Notes under the pieces: generated by a model
Database searches by the model: none
Told to the model about the DNA's origin: nothing
What the model saw: only the letters and a program-made list of their open reading frames with translations
Source: Ruminococcus flavefaciens AE3010
Lineage (GTDB): Bacteria > Bacillota > Clostridia > Oscillospirales > Ruminococcaceae
Reading direction: 5' to 3'
NCBI RefSeq assembly: GCF_000526795.1
Contig: NZ_JAGT01000001.1
Coordinates: 3,206,501 to 3,270,500 of the forward strand
Length of the DNA stretch: 64,000 nucleotides
In this document: positions 43,392 through 53,632 of the stretch, piece by piece
Numbering within the stretch: the first letter of the stretch is position 1
Layout: the number at the start of each line of letters is the position of its first letter
Translations under genes and position numbers: made by a program

Positions 43392-43973
43392 ATGAATAAG
43401 AAAAAAATATTTATTATACTACTTTCGATTATAACTGCGTTTTTTTTGCTGTTTTCAAGCGTATGGCTTTTCTGCTATCATATTGTATGGAAGCCACATA
43501 TTCCCACAGATGTTGTAGGATTGAAGATTGATAAAGACAGTAAATCAAGGCATACATATTATAGCACTCCTGATGATGAAAAATACAGACAATTTACTTT
43601 CTCTGTTCCATGGTATGGTAATTTTCATTGTGTTTGTTCATATACTTCGGGAATAAATTTTGATGAGAATAATTTTGTTATAAACGATGATGGTGAGAAA
43701 GAAATAATTCCCACTCCAATCTCAGGATCAAAATTTATTTTTTCAATCATTATGCCTATTTCTATGTCTGGAAAAGCCCAAAAAATAATATGTGATATAC
43801 AACCTATGCCAAACGATGAAAAATATGCTGAAAGCGCATATTTTGAATTGGATATTAATGGCAAATTACAAAACATGGACAATTATAGCAAGAAAGAAAT
43901 AGCTTTATATAATGATTCCCTTCCTGAAGTATTAGAGATAATCGATCTTATGAAAGAACAATTTGATTTTTAA
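43392..43973 (+). CDS. Hypothetical membrane-anchored protein, 193 aa
   Basis: ATG 43392 follows TTGGAGAATACG. An N-terminal transmembrane anchor (FIILLSIITAFFLLFSSVWL) precedes a ~155-residue extracytoplasmic domain rich in Tyr/Asp. It contains a repeated aromatic pattern (FTFSVPWYGNFHCVC) but no motif I know. It is 110 bases upstream of the bacteriocin-like gene and shares its low GC, unlike flanking genes, so it may belong to the same acquired locus, for example as an immunity component. Confidence 0.65.
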   Translation: MNKKKIFIILLSIITAFFLLFSSVWLFCYHIVWKPHIPTDVVGLKIDKDSKSRHTYYSTPDDEKYRQFTFSVPWYGNFHCVCSYTSGINFDENNFVINDDGEKEIIPTPISGSKFIFSIIMPISMSGKAQKIICDIQPMPNDEKYAESAYFELDINGKLQNMDNYSKKEIALYNDSLPEVLEIIDLMKEQFDF

Positions 43974-44083
43974 TAATATTAGTAATATTCTGCATTATTC
44001 ATACTACTGAATTTGTAATGTAATTAAACATTTTGTGCACAGGTGTTTTATTAGATATTCAAAAAAATTTACAAGGAGATTTA

Positions 44084-44548
44084 ATGATGAACAAAAAAAT
44101 TATTTCTTTAATTTCTGCAACTATACTTACTATATGTGGTAGTTCTGTAGCATCAACTTCTGCATATTATGATTATAATGATAACTATCATAATAATCGT
44201 AATTACGCAAATAAAACTTTTTCAAACGCTCATAATTATTTTTATAACAATGGCGGTTGGGGCGAAAGTTACGCTAAGTACCCACTTTACAAAAATGGTA
44301 CACAGGTTGCACAGCTTATTTGTTGCTATAATCCGGAAATGTGGGGCGATGAAAGTGCACAAGAGTGGACTGGTACTTATAACGGATATACCGGTTTTTA
44401 TATGGATGGCTTTGTAAATGATACATATGGATCGACATATTATAGTGAAACAAGATATGCGACAAACTGGGTAAGAAATGCACGTACAGATTATATGGAA
44501 ATAGGTAATGGTTGCCCTGTTAAATTCTGGGGAAATATTTATTGGTAA
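44084..44548 (+). CDS. Secreted lactococcin-972-like bacteriocin candidate
   Basis: 154 residues; ACAAGGAGATTTA precedes tandem ATGs at 44084 and 44087. Signal peptide MNKKIISLISATILTICG to a predicted cut after ASTSA. The mature part is Tyr/Asn/Gly/Trp-rich, with a CC pair and a third Cys, and ends CPVKFWGNIYW, recalling the aromatic C-terminus of lactococcin 972. The call rests mostly on context: the following genes are the integral membrane protein and ABC ATPase that accompany lactococcin-972-type genes. It is longer than typical members, and the family assignment remains tentative. Confidence 0.6.
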   Translation: MMNKKIISLISATILTICGSSVASTSAYYDYNDNYHNNRNYANKTFSNAHNYFYNNGGWGESYAKYPLYKNGTQVAQLICCYNPEMWGDESAQEWTGTYNGYTGFYMDGFVNDTYGSTYYSETRYATNWVRNARTDYMEIGNGCPVKFWGNIYW

Positions 44549-44552
44549 TAAT

Positions 44553-44586
44553 AAAAGGGGGTATCATATGATACCCCCTTTTTTGG
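44553..44586 (+). terminator. Terminator or attenuator after the bacteriocin gene
   Basis: GGGGGTATCAT-ATGATACCCCC followed by T6. It should limit read-through into the transporter genes. Confidence 0.85.
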
Positions 44587-44596
44587 AGATTGTAAA

Positions 44597-46593
44597 ATGA
44601 AAGTATCAAAATATATAACGGCATTTATTCTTTTTGGCATATCTACTATTTTTCTTGTTATAATAAGCATTGGTAATTTTCCAAACAGACTTCATGGCCA
44701 AAATAGGTTCATGTTGGAAAATTCAGAAAAACGTTAATTTTACAAAATTAGGTAAGCTTGCAGATGAACATAATGTATTGATTTATTTTATGGACATGGA
44801 TTCTCTTTCTGTAAATAAAACAAAGTATACTTTTTATATGAATGTTGATAATAAAGAAAAAATATTGAAAGAACATCTTGGACTCAATAAGGGGATACTT
44901 CGCGATATACTTGGCAATAAAATATATTTAAAAAGCAGTGTATTAAAAACGATTGATCTTAATTCAAAATTGAAATTGCGTGTGCATGAAGGATTTGTTA
45001 TAGGAAAGGATGAGAACTGCAGAAGTTTTATAAAAGATGCTCAAGATGAATATGATATCTCTATTATATATATGCCTGATTCTGTTGGTATAGAGGATAT
45101 TATTATTTACATAATATTTTTAGTCGCTTGCATTATTATGTTAATATATTGTTATATAGATGCCTCATTTGAAAAAAAAGAAATTGCAATCAGGGTTTTG
45201 AATGGTGATTCATCGATATATCATTATGTGATTTGTTCGTTAAAAGATACGGCCATTTTTTCTTTTATTATATTTATGTGTATATTTTTTCAGACAAAAT
45301 TCACTCAGATTCCTAAAGGGAACAGGAAAGTATATTATATTTTTGTGTTTTTTATTATAGCTATATGGATTATAAATATTCATATATTGCATATTGAACC
45401 AAAAGAAATGTTATATGGACATCAGTTATCTTCTTTTATCTTGAAGATAATGTTTGTATTTGGTAATGCAACGGCATTTGTATGTTTTTTGACAGTTTTT
45501 TATTCTGTCTTAACAGCATCAAATATAAGTCAATATTATCCGACGATAGAATTTTTCCGTGATCACAAAAATTATTGTTTTATTAATTTTGTAGTTGATC
45601 CATATTATGAGAATAAAATATTTGCTGGCAACGATAAAGCTAATAAGTATATTTTGGATTCATATAAAAATTTTTTTTAAAGAATATGAAAATTCGCTCA
45701 GTACAATATGCATAAATGATCTTGAAGCACAAATAGTCGACTACAAAGGAAAACTTAATGCAATATATTGTAATAATCGTGCTATTGATTATTTAAAAAG
45801 TAATATTCCAGAAGCTAAAAATATAGATGTGGATAAAAATGATGTTTCAATTATGTTTCCAGATTCTTATGATACAAAGGAGTTAGAAAGCATTTCTGAA
45901 TTATTGCTTGGTTATTTCAATTCATATGAAGGATATTTGCCTGATGATTCAAATTTACAGATTATAAAATATAAAAGTGGAAAAGCTATAATGAGCTTTT
46001 CTTCGGACAATAAGAAAATAAAGTTTTACGACAATGCAATTATTTTGGTTGCATCTGATACCTTCAAAAAGAAAAATGTTGATAAGCTTAATATTAATCA
46101 TGTTTTTTTACAAACTGGCATGATATTTGATATTAAAGACAAGGATGTTATAGCCAAAATAACAGATGAGTATCCTTTTGAACTGAAAATTACAAATGCA
46201 TTTGATAAGTTTAAAAACGATTTTTATGTTCAAGTATATTTTTTTGTAACATCAATTGCTATGACTATACTTGTTTTTATATTATATATATCTGTTTTGA
46301 AAACTGCTCTCGAACTTGATTATAAGGTGAATTCAGTAGAACTTGCTATTAAAAAAACGCTTGGATATACAATAATACAAAAAAATAAAAAGCATTTTAT
46401 AGGTGCATCTATTGTGTTTGCAATTGAACTGATAATTGCTATTATTATAAATAATGTCATTTTAAATATGAAGTATGTTATTTTTCTTTGTCCATTTATT
46501 ACTTTTTTTATTAATTGCATTATTATTTATTGGTTTATATTTAAGATCGAAAGAAAAAAAATCTCAAATATCTTGAAGGGTGGTGCATTATGA
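44597..46593 (+). pseudogene. Bacteriocin-associated integral membrane protein, two frameshifts
   Basis: Starting MKVSKYITAFILFGI at 44597, the frame breaks at an A5 run (44727-44731) and again at a T8 run (45671-45678). Dropping one base at each restores a ~665-residue protein with an N-terminal anchor, a first extracytoplasmic part, central TM helices (IEDIIIYIIFLVACIIMLIY and others), a second extracytoplasmic part and C-terminal TM helices. That matches the size and FtsX/MacB-like layout of the lactococcin-972 locus membrane protein (DUF1430 type). It overlaps the ATPase gene by 4 bases. As assembled the gene is broken; sequencing error or reversible slippage are alternatives. Confidence 0.75.
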
Positions 46594-47198
46594 TAAAAAT
46601 AGAAAATATTTATAAATCTATTGAAGGGCATATAATTTTTGAGGATTTTTCTCTTGAGGTAAAGGATAATGAATTCGTAGTTATTACAGGAGCGTCTGGC
46701 TGTGGAAAAACTACTTTGTTAAATATGATAGGTGGAATAGAGCCTGTTGACAAAGGGAAGATTGTTGTTTCAAATTTTTGCGTTACAAATCAAAAAAAAA
46801 TGAAGGATTACTTTTTAAAAACAGTAGGGTTTCTTTTCCAAAATTTTGCTCTTGTAGAAAGGAAGAGTATTGAAAAGAATCTTAATATGGTTCGTAATAA
46901 TGCCAGAAGTGATATTTCAATGGAAGAAGCATTGAAAAAAGTGGGGATGGCAGGAAAAGAAAAACAAAAAGTTTATTCTTTGTCAGGCGGAGAGCAACAA
47001 AGAGTTGCACTTGCTCGTTTAATGATGAAAAAGTGTGATGTTATTCTTGCTGATGAACCAACAGGTTCTCTTGACCGTGAGAATGCAATACATGTGATAG
47101 AAATATTGAAATCTTTCGTAAAAAACGGAAAAACTGTTATAATGGTGACACATGATCCTTTATTGATTGATGAAACGATGACCAAAATTGAATTGTAA
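46590..47198 (+). CDS. ABC transporter ATPase of the lactococcin-972-type locus
   Basis: 202 residues. Walker A GASGCGKTT (about 35-43), Q-loop LFQNFALVERKS, signature SLSGGEQQRVALARL, Walker B CDVILADEPTGSLD and H-loop VTHDP are all intact. MacB/LolD-like length. It is coupled by a 4-base overlap to the membrane protein, and together they probably export the bacteriocin or give immunity to it. Confidence 0.9.
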   Translation: MIKIENIYKSIEGHIIFEDFSLEVKDNEFVVITGASGCGKTTLLNMIGGIEPVDKGKIVVSNFCVTNQKKMKDYFLKTVGFLFQNFALVERKSIEKNLNMVRNNARSDISMEEALKKVGMAGKEKQKVYSLSGGEQQRVALARLMMKKCDVILADEPTGSLDRENAIHVIEILKSFVKNGKTVIMVTHDPLLIDETMTKIEL

Positions 47199-47219
47199 CT
47201 TGATTTTGGGTAAAGCCTG

Positions 47220-48668
47220 GAGTCAATCCCAAATTCTGTGTAAACGCAAAATAGTGCAATAGAATGGTGTATGATGAGACCGATTGTGAAAGCATTCGGT
47301 CTTATCTGCATATTAGCACATGATTATTTGATTGTCAAGATAAAAGTGTTATTCCGGGATCCTGTCGCCGTAATAGATCACAAGCTGAGCATAGATCTGG
47401 CTCCAGTCCTGACGGCGGCCTGTCCATTTTTTTGTGATGTCCTTCATAGCCAGATACAGCATCTTGAAAAGGCTGTCATCTGTCGGAAATACGGACTTGG
47501 CCTTAGTCACTTTCTTCAGCTGACGGTTGAACCCTTCTATGGTGTTGGTCGTATAGATCAGCTTTCTGAGTTCCTGAGGGAACTTGAAATATGTACTGAG
47601 ATTAGGCCAGTTTTCATACCAGGACTTTGAGATCTTTGGATATTTGCTGTCCCAGGCAGCTGCAAAGGAATCAAGAGCATCCAGAGCAGCTTCCTCGTCA
47701 ACTGCAGTATAGACCTTTTTCAGATCTGCCATAAGAGCCTTGATATCCTTGTAAGAGACATATTTGCTCGAATTTCTGAGCTGATGAATTATGCAGTTCT
47801 GGATATCAGTTTTCGGAAATACAGCCTCTATGGCCTGAGAGAAGCCTGTCAGGTTATCGGTGCAGGCGATAAGAATATCATCAACGCCTCTGTTACGCAG
47901 GCTATTAAGTACGCCTGCCCAGAACTTGGCGCTCTCATTTTCACCTACCCACATACCGAGAACGTCCTTCCTGCCGTCCATATTAACACCTATGGCTATG
48001 TATACAGCCTTCTTGATGATCTGTCCCTCGCTGCGGACATGATAGTGTATAGCGTCGAGAAATACAACTGCGTATACGTTTTCAAGCGGTCTCTGCTGCC
48101 ATTCTTTGGCTACAGGGAGCACTTTATCTGTGATACGGCTGACGGTAGTATCGGATATTTCCAGACCGTAAATATCACGGATATGATCTTCGATATCGGA
48201 CGTGGACATACCCTTGGCGTACATGGAAATTATCTTGTTCTCCATATCCTGAGATATGCTTGTCTGATTCTTAGGCAGTATCTTTGGTTCAAATTCGCCG
48301 TTTCTGTCACGAGGCACTTCGATATCCACCTTGCCCACACTGGTGCGAAGAGTCTTCTTGCTGTGACCGTTACGGCTATTATCAGTTTCCTTGTTCTTAA
48401 CGTCATACGGCTCGTAACCGAGCTCAGAATCAAGCTCTGATTCAAGGCTCCCTTCCATAAATCCAGCAAGTGCTTCCTTGAACAGTTCCTGAATATCATC
48501 CATGCTCTGGATATTCGCTGCCGACAGAAAATCGCTTATCAGCTCTCTTCTTGCACGCTGCTCTTCTGTTTCATTTCTTCGTCTTCTGCTCATAATTAAA
48601 ACCTCCGAAGTAGTGTCTCTTCTATTATACACTACTTCAGAGGTTTACACAAATTTTAGGATAGACTC
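47220..48668. mobile_element. IS256-family insertion sequence with 8-bp target duplication
   Basis: Imperfect terminal repeats GAGTCAATCCCAAATTCTGT (from 47220) and its counterpart ACAAATTTTAGGATAGACTC (to 48668). AAAGCCTG flanks both sides (47212-47219 and 48669-48676), the 8-bp duplication expected for IS256. A hairpin GACCGA...TCGGTC lies near the left end. The right flank is a conjugative-element helicase fragment. Confidence 0.87.
47349..48593 (-). CDS. IS256-family transposase
   Basis: 414 residues; ATG 48593 after GGAGGTTTTAATT. Contains the mutator-type DDE domain: VFLDAIHYHVRSEG (first Asp), ILIACTDNLTGFSQAI (second Asp) and TTNTIEGFNRQLKKVTK (Glu), plus C-H-x2-H-like IIHQLRNSSKY. 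Zinc/HTH N-terminus with GHSKKTLRTSVGKVDIEVPRDR. The frame is intact, so the element is potentially active. Confidence 0.93.
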   Translation of the reverse strand: MSRRRRNETEEQRARRELISDFLSAANIQSMDDIQELFKEALAGFMEGSLESELDSELGYEPYDVKNKETDNSRNGHSKKTLRTSVGKVDIEVPRDRNGEFEPKILPKNQTSISQDMENKIISMYAKGMSTSDIEDHIRDIYGLEISDTTVSRITDKVLPVAKEWQQRPLENVYAVVFLDAIHYHVRSEGQIIKKAVYIAIGVNMDGRKDVLGMWVGENESAKFWAGVLNSLRNRGVDDILIACTDNLTGFSQAIEAVFPKTDIQNCIIHQLRNSSKYVSYKDIKALMADLKKVYTAVDEEAALDALDSFAAAWDSKYPKISKSWYENWPNLSTYFKFPQELRKLIYTTNTIEGFNRQLKKVTKAKSVFPTDDSLFKMLYLAMKDITKKWTGRRQDWSQIYAQLVIYYGDRIPE

Positions 48669-48833
48669 AAAGCCTGCAAAACAAGTCTTTAATTTGAGTT
48701 CTCCTGTTGCTGTTTTCTTGTTTTGTGTCTTTATCATTCCGAATGTAGCAGCCCAATCATCGAAGCGAGCACAGCCACAATCTTCAAGTAAGTCTGGACG
48801 GAGATAACGTGTCATGACATAAAGCTCCGTCAT
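48669..48833 (-). pseudogene. Fragment of an ICE-type SNF2-like helicase/methylase
   Basis: Encodes MTELYVMTRYLRPDLLEDCG and RFDDWAATFG, then a GELKLKTCFAGF segment. This is the conserved YLQPD.L...G...FD.WA.TFG region of the giant DEAD/SNF2 helicase-methylase carried by Firmicutes conjugative elements. It is cut by the IS256 at its downstream end and has no continuation on the other side of the IS. Confidence 0.65.
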
Positions 48834-48853
48834 TGAATTTGATAATGCAACCT

Positions 48854-48887
48854 AAAAAAGCCTCCATTACTTTGAAGTAATGGAGGC
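48854..48887 (-). terminator. Terminator after recombinase fragment
   Basis: GCCTCCATTACTT / AAGTAATGGAGGC stem; T6 on the minus strand. Confidence 0.8.
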
Positions 48888-48907
48888 CTGCAATGAAAAC
48901 TAATATT

Positions 48908-49211
48908 TTATTTAACTTCAATGTCTGTTCCGTCTAAAAAGCGGAACATCATTTTTTTATCCTGATATATTGTAACTTTTTCAATCATGTTTCGCCAAAG
49001 GTCATCATTGAATTCAGTCAATGGGGTATCTGATTTACTAAGTTCGTTTACGAATTGTTTGAGTTCCTTTATTTTGTTGAGGCGTGAATTCTTTTGAGCA
49101 AGGAGTTTATCATATTCTGATTTCTTTTCCATATATTGCTTGTTAAGTTCAGAGCAGTGTTTTTCAAATTCTGCAGTATTCTGAGCCGTGATTGAGTTGT
49201 TTTTTATATTA
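48908..49211 (-). pseudogene. C-terminal fragment of a large serine recombinase
   Basis: About 100 codons: a coiled coil (ELNKQYMEKKSEYDKLLAQK, KELKQFVNEL), then LTEFNDDLWRNMIEKVTIY and FRFLDGTDIEV. This is the DUF4368-type tail of TnpX-like serine recombinases of conjugative transposons. The catalytic resolvase domain is absent; the 5' side is replaced by an IS256 end. Confidence 0.7.
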
Positions 49212-49324
49212 AAATAATCATGTGCTAATATGCAGATAAGACCGACTGTGTCAACAATCGGTCTCATCATATACTCTTTTATTGCACTATTTGCCGTTTA
49301 CACAGAATTTGGGATTGACTCCAG
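49212..49324. mobile_element. Solo left end of a second IS256 copy
   Basis: The complement of 49212-49324 matches the left 113 bp of the intact IS256 (47217-47329), including CTGGAGTCAATCCC, the GACCGA...TCGGTC hairpin and AGCACATGATTATTT, with some substitutions. It faces the other way and has no transposase. Confidence 0.8.
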
Positions 49325-49357
49325 TGTGTGAGCGTCTTCTCAATATTACATCTGTTC

Positions 49358-50443
49358 CTATGGAGAATTATGAGCCTGTTTTTCCATAAATTCTTCCATA
49401 GATATTATTCCTTCCTTTTCAGTTGAGGTATAGGCATAATAGGACAGAATATTTGAAGCGTCCACAGCATTGATACTGCCGTTGCGGTCAACGTCTGCGG
49501 CAAGCTTCTGATTCGCATCGAGGTCGCCGTTCTTATTGGTGGAGGTCATGGCGTAGTATGTCAGGACCTCAGAAGCGTCAACAGCATTTACCATACCGTC
49601 ATCGTTTACGTCGCCAAGCTTATACTCAGTAGTTTCATCAGGGTTAGCCTTTGTTGTGACAGTAGTTGTAGTGGTTGTCGTTGTTGTCGTAGTTTTTTTC
49701 TCGCCGAGTATTCTGATGTAGCCGTTGTATATACCCTTAGTGAATACATAGGTCATCTGAAGTTTTCCTGCCTCGTCCTTATGACTGTTTATAAAGGTAT
49801 CAGCTACTATGCCGTCGTCTGTATACGCCAAGCCTATGGGATAGACTTCACCCTGCTCAGCATTTTCGGGAACTATAAAATCAATGGTGAATAAACAGCT
49901 GTGATTCAGCAGAGTATCCTCGGCATATGCATAGAATGCCAGCTGTCCGTCTTCGATCTTTGCCGAGCCTGTAGTGAAGCCGTTTAATCCTTTGCCTGGT
50001 GTTATGAACTTACCTGCTGAGTTTTCTTTGACAGTCAGACGAGTGTCATAAAAAACGTGGAACTTGATGTAGCTGACCGGTTCCGTTGCGCCTGTAATAC
50101 TGAAATAAACTCGCTGGACCTTGCCCTTTGCATATTCGGGGTCGAGTCCTATCTTATCGAAATAGAGCATAATGCCGCCATCATAATCCCTGGGATTTAT
50201 CTTCGGAGTATTCCAATCCTTCGGCTGTACCCAGCGAGTTCTGTCGTAGGGGACTTCCATGTCGTCCTGTTTGTCAAAGGGATTATCTGATATCGTATCA
50301 GACGTATCAGCGACACTTTCTGCTTCGGTGAGATCTGTTGAATTTGCTTTTATGATGCTGTCGGGAAAGCAATAATAAAGCGATAAGACCAGTGCAAGAC
50401 TTGTTATTAATGATATAATGCGAGTCAAAAGTCTATTTTTCAT
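49358..50443 (-). CDS. Cohesin-dockerin adaptor scaffoldin
   Basis: 361 residues from ATG 50443 (ACAGGAGGTCAATT upstream). Signal peptide in the first ~33 residues. Cohesin-like domain about 85-265: GKVQRVYFSITGA, FHVFYDTRLTV, FYAYAEDTLLNHSCLFTIDF, PIGLAYTDDGIVADTF. A Thr12-type linker precedes a C-terminal dockerin (GDVNDDGMVNAVDASEVLTYYA, ADVDRNGSINAVDASNILSYYA) with tail SMEEFMEK. One cohesin plus one dockerin is the layout of adaptor scaffoldins such as ScaC of R. flavefaciens, which change the binding specificity of the main scaffoldin. Its dockerin is the same class as the LRR protein's. Confidence 0.82.
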   Translation of the reverse strand: MKNRLLTRIISLITSLALVLSLYYCFPDSIIKANSTDLTEAESVADTSDTISDNPFDKQDDMEVPYDRTRWVQPKDWNTPKINPRDYDGGIMLYFDKIGLDPEYAKGKVQRVYFSITGATEPVSYIKFHVFYDTRLTVKENSAGKFITPGKGLNGFTTGSAKIEDGQLAFYAYAEDTLLNHSCLFTIDFIVPENAEQGEVYPIGLAYTDDGIVADTFINSHKDEAGKLQMTYVFTKGIYNGYIRILGEKKTTTTTTTTTTTVTTKANPDETTEYKLGDVNDDGMVNAVDASEVLTYYAMTSTNKNGDLDANQKLAADVDRNGSINAVDASNILSYYAYTSTEKEGIISMEEFMEKQAHNSP

Positions 50444-50713
50444 AATTGACCTCCTGTTACACAGCAATTCAGTAATAACAGATTATCATAATTTCTGCAA
50501 TGTGTCAATACCTTTCTTGGAAGAATATATGCATAGAATAAGGCAATCCAACGGACTGCCTTGTTGTAATGCTAAAATACGTTTTTTCTGTTCTGATTTG
50601 TCCCTTACAATTTATTTTAGAAATTATATCAATCTGTGCAGTGCTATGTGCAGATGCACTGCACAGATCAACATCGGAAAAGAATTATAACATCAGCTAT
50701 TGATGTGTATGGA

Positions 50714-53023
50714 TCAGTAAAGCCACTTTGAAGCAAATGTATCTGCAAATGAGTCTTTATTCTTTGGAAGAGCAAATACAGAGGTCTGAAGCTCTTCAAG
50801 GTTCATTTTCGGCTGTATTCCGTATACATGATAGTCGAAATACTGTACCATTTTCTCGACGTCTTCTGCTATGACTGCGTGACCTGATTTATGGATATTT
50901 ATAGCAAGATGATCGCTGAGCCCAACATAATCCCACACGTGCTTCATACCGAGGTAAGCCATCCATACTGACGGAGCATTTACCCAGTCCTCGCTTTCGC
51001 ATGAGCCGATTATAAACAGATACCTGTCAGGATCACAGCAGAGAGAGCCCAGCATATGCTGATCCATCGGGAACTGCTCGGCGTTTTTGAACTCCATGAA
51101 TCTTCCGTTGAACCAACCCTGCTCGCCCGAAGCCTGTAGGCTTCCGAGAGGCTCGTTTTCCTTATATGTATAAGATGAAGAACCGCCCTTGCTGGAGAAG
51201 TCATAGGTCTTTCCCACTGAGCTGTAGCGATACAGTGCCAGACCGCCTGCACCCGAGCATGAGGGAGCACACATCTTGATACGTGTATCGAATGCTCCGC
51301 ATACAGAAGCTGCCTTGCCGTATCTTGAAACTCCTGTAACGATAGAGCTGTCAGGATTGATGTTCAGCTCCTTTGCTGCTCCATTGTAAAGAGCGTCGAG
51401 TATTCTGCTGATTCCCCATGACCATGCCATAAGATCGCCTGTCTGCTGATCCCAGCTGTTACCGTAAGGATAGAGATCATAGAAAGCACCCTTGTGCTGG
51501 TTGTTATCCTGTGCAGTTCCCGGAGCGCTGAACATTCCGTCACTGTCGTAGGTTATAACAGCATAGCCGTTTGAAGTAGCGGTGCTTTCAGAAATACCCT
51601 TGTGCATACCAAGGATAACAGGAGCTCCGCCCTCATGGCGGACATTCTTAGGAAGATTTATAACTGCCTTGAATGAAGCTGTCTTGCCTGTGCTCTTGCG
51701 CTTTACATTGACAGTCATGCTGTTGCCGCTAATGCTGTAGGTAGTTTCATCATCGGAGCCGTCTATCCATTTGCCGTACATATAATACTCATACATACAG
51801 CTGATCTCGCTCTGACGCTTCCACCAGTCGTCGGTGGATTCTACCTTTGAACCGTCCATAAATATGAAAGGATCGGGAATATCCTTTGAGCTCTTCAGCT
51901 GATTTACAGCAGGGAAGTTGTAGCTCTTTTCAAAAACAGGCTTTTCTGTGACAGTTTTTTCGGCCACGGTGAACTCTTTTATCTTACCGATTATAAAGCT
52001 CCGGAGCTGAACAAGGTCTGCTACCTCTGCCTTGCCATTCTGATCTATGTCAGCGGCTTTCTTTATGTTATTATCCTGGAAGCCGTTTATGAGTCCCTTT
52101 CGCATGATAACTTCATCAAAGGAAGATATCATCTTATCGCCGTCGAGGTCTCCGTAAATAAACTCTGGACTGCTGTTACCCTGTGTTGCAGGCTGAGTTG
52201 GCTGTGTCTGCTGCTGATCATCAGAGGCTTTTAAATAGCCCTCGATCTGTTCGAGCCAGTATTTTCCCATCTTCTCATAGCCGCCTGCGTTGGGGTGAAC
52301 TCCGTCCGCAAGGTCCTTTGAAGCATCTATTACGCTGTGGATATCGGCGTAAATAACGTTTTTGCTGCTGTAGTCATTTGCAACCTTTTTTATGAGCTCA
52401 TTGTATTTTGCAATATCGCCGTTTGAATTGCCGCCCCAGCCTGAATTGCCCAGGTCTGGGATAGTAGTAAGGAAAACCTTTCCGTTTGATGGCATATTTT
52501 CTCTCAGATAGTCAAGAAGCTTGTGCAGACGTTCCTCTGAGCCGTCAAGATGACCGTTTGAAACATCGTTTGTACCTATCTGAAGAAGTATTATATCGGG
52601 AGAGTACTTTTTTATATAATCTCCGCCCTGCATTGTCTCAAGGATACCGTTGAGCTGACCGAACCAGCCGCCCGGCAGGTTGGTTATGGTATAGCCGCTG
52701 TATCCTGCGTGATTGTCGTCGTACTTGACACTCTGACCGTTGTAATTGAAGGAAGCGCTGTCCTTTCCCTCAGGTCCTACGAGATCAACATTTGTGTAGC
52801 CCTTTTGCTGCAGAAAGTAGCTGAGATACTTTCTGTAGCCGCCCTCGTCAGCCATACCGTATGTGATAGAATCGCCCAGAGGCATGATCTTGATGGTGTC
52901 GGCTGCTGAACTCTGCCTCGGTGCAGAGGGAAGCAGGCTTAGTGTAGAAATCGAAAGTGCAAGAGATGTGCCGATTCTGAGAAAACGTTTTATTGTTTCC
53001 CCGACAATAAAGTGCTTTTTCAT
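50714..53023 (-). CDS. Cellulosomal esterase CE3-dockerin-CE15
   Basis: 769 residues with signal peptide to about 41. The SGNH/CE3 acetylxylan esterase domain (about 43-265) has MPLGDSITYG (Ser), LQIGTNDV and LADGVHPN (Asp-His). An atypical dockerin (GDLDGDKMISSFDEVIMRKG and ADIDQNGKAEVADLVQLRSF, about 290-355) follows. The CE15 glucuronoyl methylesterase domain (about 375-769) carries the nucleophile motif VTGVSRYGKAA and a late His in INIHKSGHAV. It removes acetyl groups from xylan and splits lignin-glucuronic acid esters, complementing the GH30/GH43 xylanase. The architecture matches the esterase CesA type of R. flavefaciens. Confidence 0.9.
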   Translation of the reverse strand: MKKHFIVGETIKRFLRIGTSLALSISTLSLLPSAPRQSSAADTIKIMPLGDSITYGMADEGGYRKYLSYFLQQKGYTNVDLVGPEGKDSASFNYNGQSVKYDDNHAGYSGYTITNLPGGWFGQLNGILETMQGGDYIKKYSPDIILLQIGTNDVSNGHLDGSEERLHKLLDYLRENMPSNGKVFLTTIPDLGNSGWGGNSNGDIAKYNELIKKVANDYSSKNVIYADIHSVIDASKDLADGVHPNAGGYEKMGKYWLEQIEGYLKASDDQQQTQPTQPATQGNSSPEFIYGDLDGDKMISSFDEVIMRKGLINGFQDNNIKKAADIDQNGKAEVADLVQLRSFIIGKIKEFTVAEKTVTEKPVFEKSYNFPAVNQLKSSKDIPDPFIFMDGSKVESTDDWWKRQSEISCMYEYYMYGKWIDGSDDETTYSISGNSMTVNVKRKSTGKTASFKAVINLPKNVRHEGGAPVILGMHKGISESTATSNGYAVITYDSDGMFSAPGTAQDNNQHKGAFYDLYPYGNSWDQQTGDLMAWSWGISRILDALYNGAAKELNINPDSSIVTGVSRYGKAASVCGAFDTRIKMCAPSCSGAGGLALYRYSSVGKTYDFSSKGGSSSYTYKENEPLGSLQASGEQGWFNGRFMEFKNAEQFPMDQHMLGSLCCDPDRYLFIIGSCESEDWVNAPSVWMAYLGMKHVWDYVGLSDHLAINIHKSGHAVIAEDVEKMVQYFDYHVYGIQPKMNLEELQTSVFALPKNKDSFADTFASKWLY

Positions 53024-53632
53024 AAGTACCTCCCAAATAAAATTAATTAAATGAATGTGTGCTTTTTGTTTCCCCGCCTTTTGTTTCTATCAAGGCAGAA
53101 TGCATAATTTTATTATACAAAATATAACATAATTGTGAATCGCCTTTGACAACAATATACACTAATCAACCGCGAATTGTAAAGAGTTTGTGAACAAAAG
53201 AGCAAATTTTGGTCAACAAACAGCAATAATTGGTGATAAAAAGGTAATATATTGATGTTATATGCAAAAATATATCAAAATTGTTACTGCACGAGCTGGA
53301 TTCGTAACAAAAAATCCATATTCAAATCGTGCTAACAATATCATTTTCGGGTCAGATTGGGTATAGTTATATTTATTTCTTAACTGCTCGTAGCTTCTGA
53401 AAAAAGACTGGCTATCAGTGCACTTAATTTAATTAATACACATTGGGTGGATAATATCAATTAAGAAGATAATGTATTTGATCAACATAATCTGACAGGC
53501 TGAATTAAAAAACATATTGGCAAATAGGAATATGTGTGCTATAATATATTTGTTCTAATCGCCTTATGGCGGCCATTGCTCAGAACTTCGTTCGCTGGAG
53601 CGCAAATTCTTTATCCACACGTGGAGGTAAAC
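53024..53632. other. Intergenic region upstream of the HAD gene
   Basis: AT-rich 5' region of the esterase gene (possible minus-strand TATAAT at 53114-53119). The last 90 bases (TTATGGCGGCCATTGCTCAG...CGTTCGCTGGAGCGC) look like a structured dispersed repeat. No gene recognised. Confidence 0.4.

Noticed and set aside
47784..48440. 218-codon frame antisense to the IS256 transposase
   Set aside because: Shadow of the transposase.
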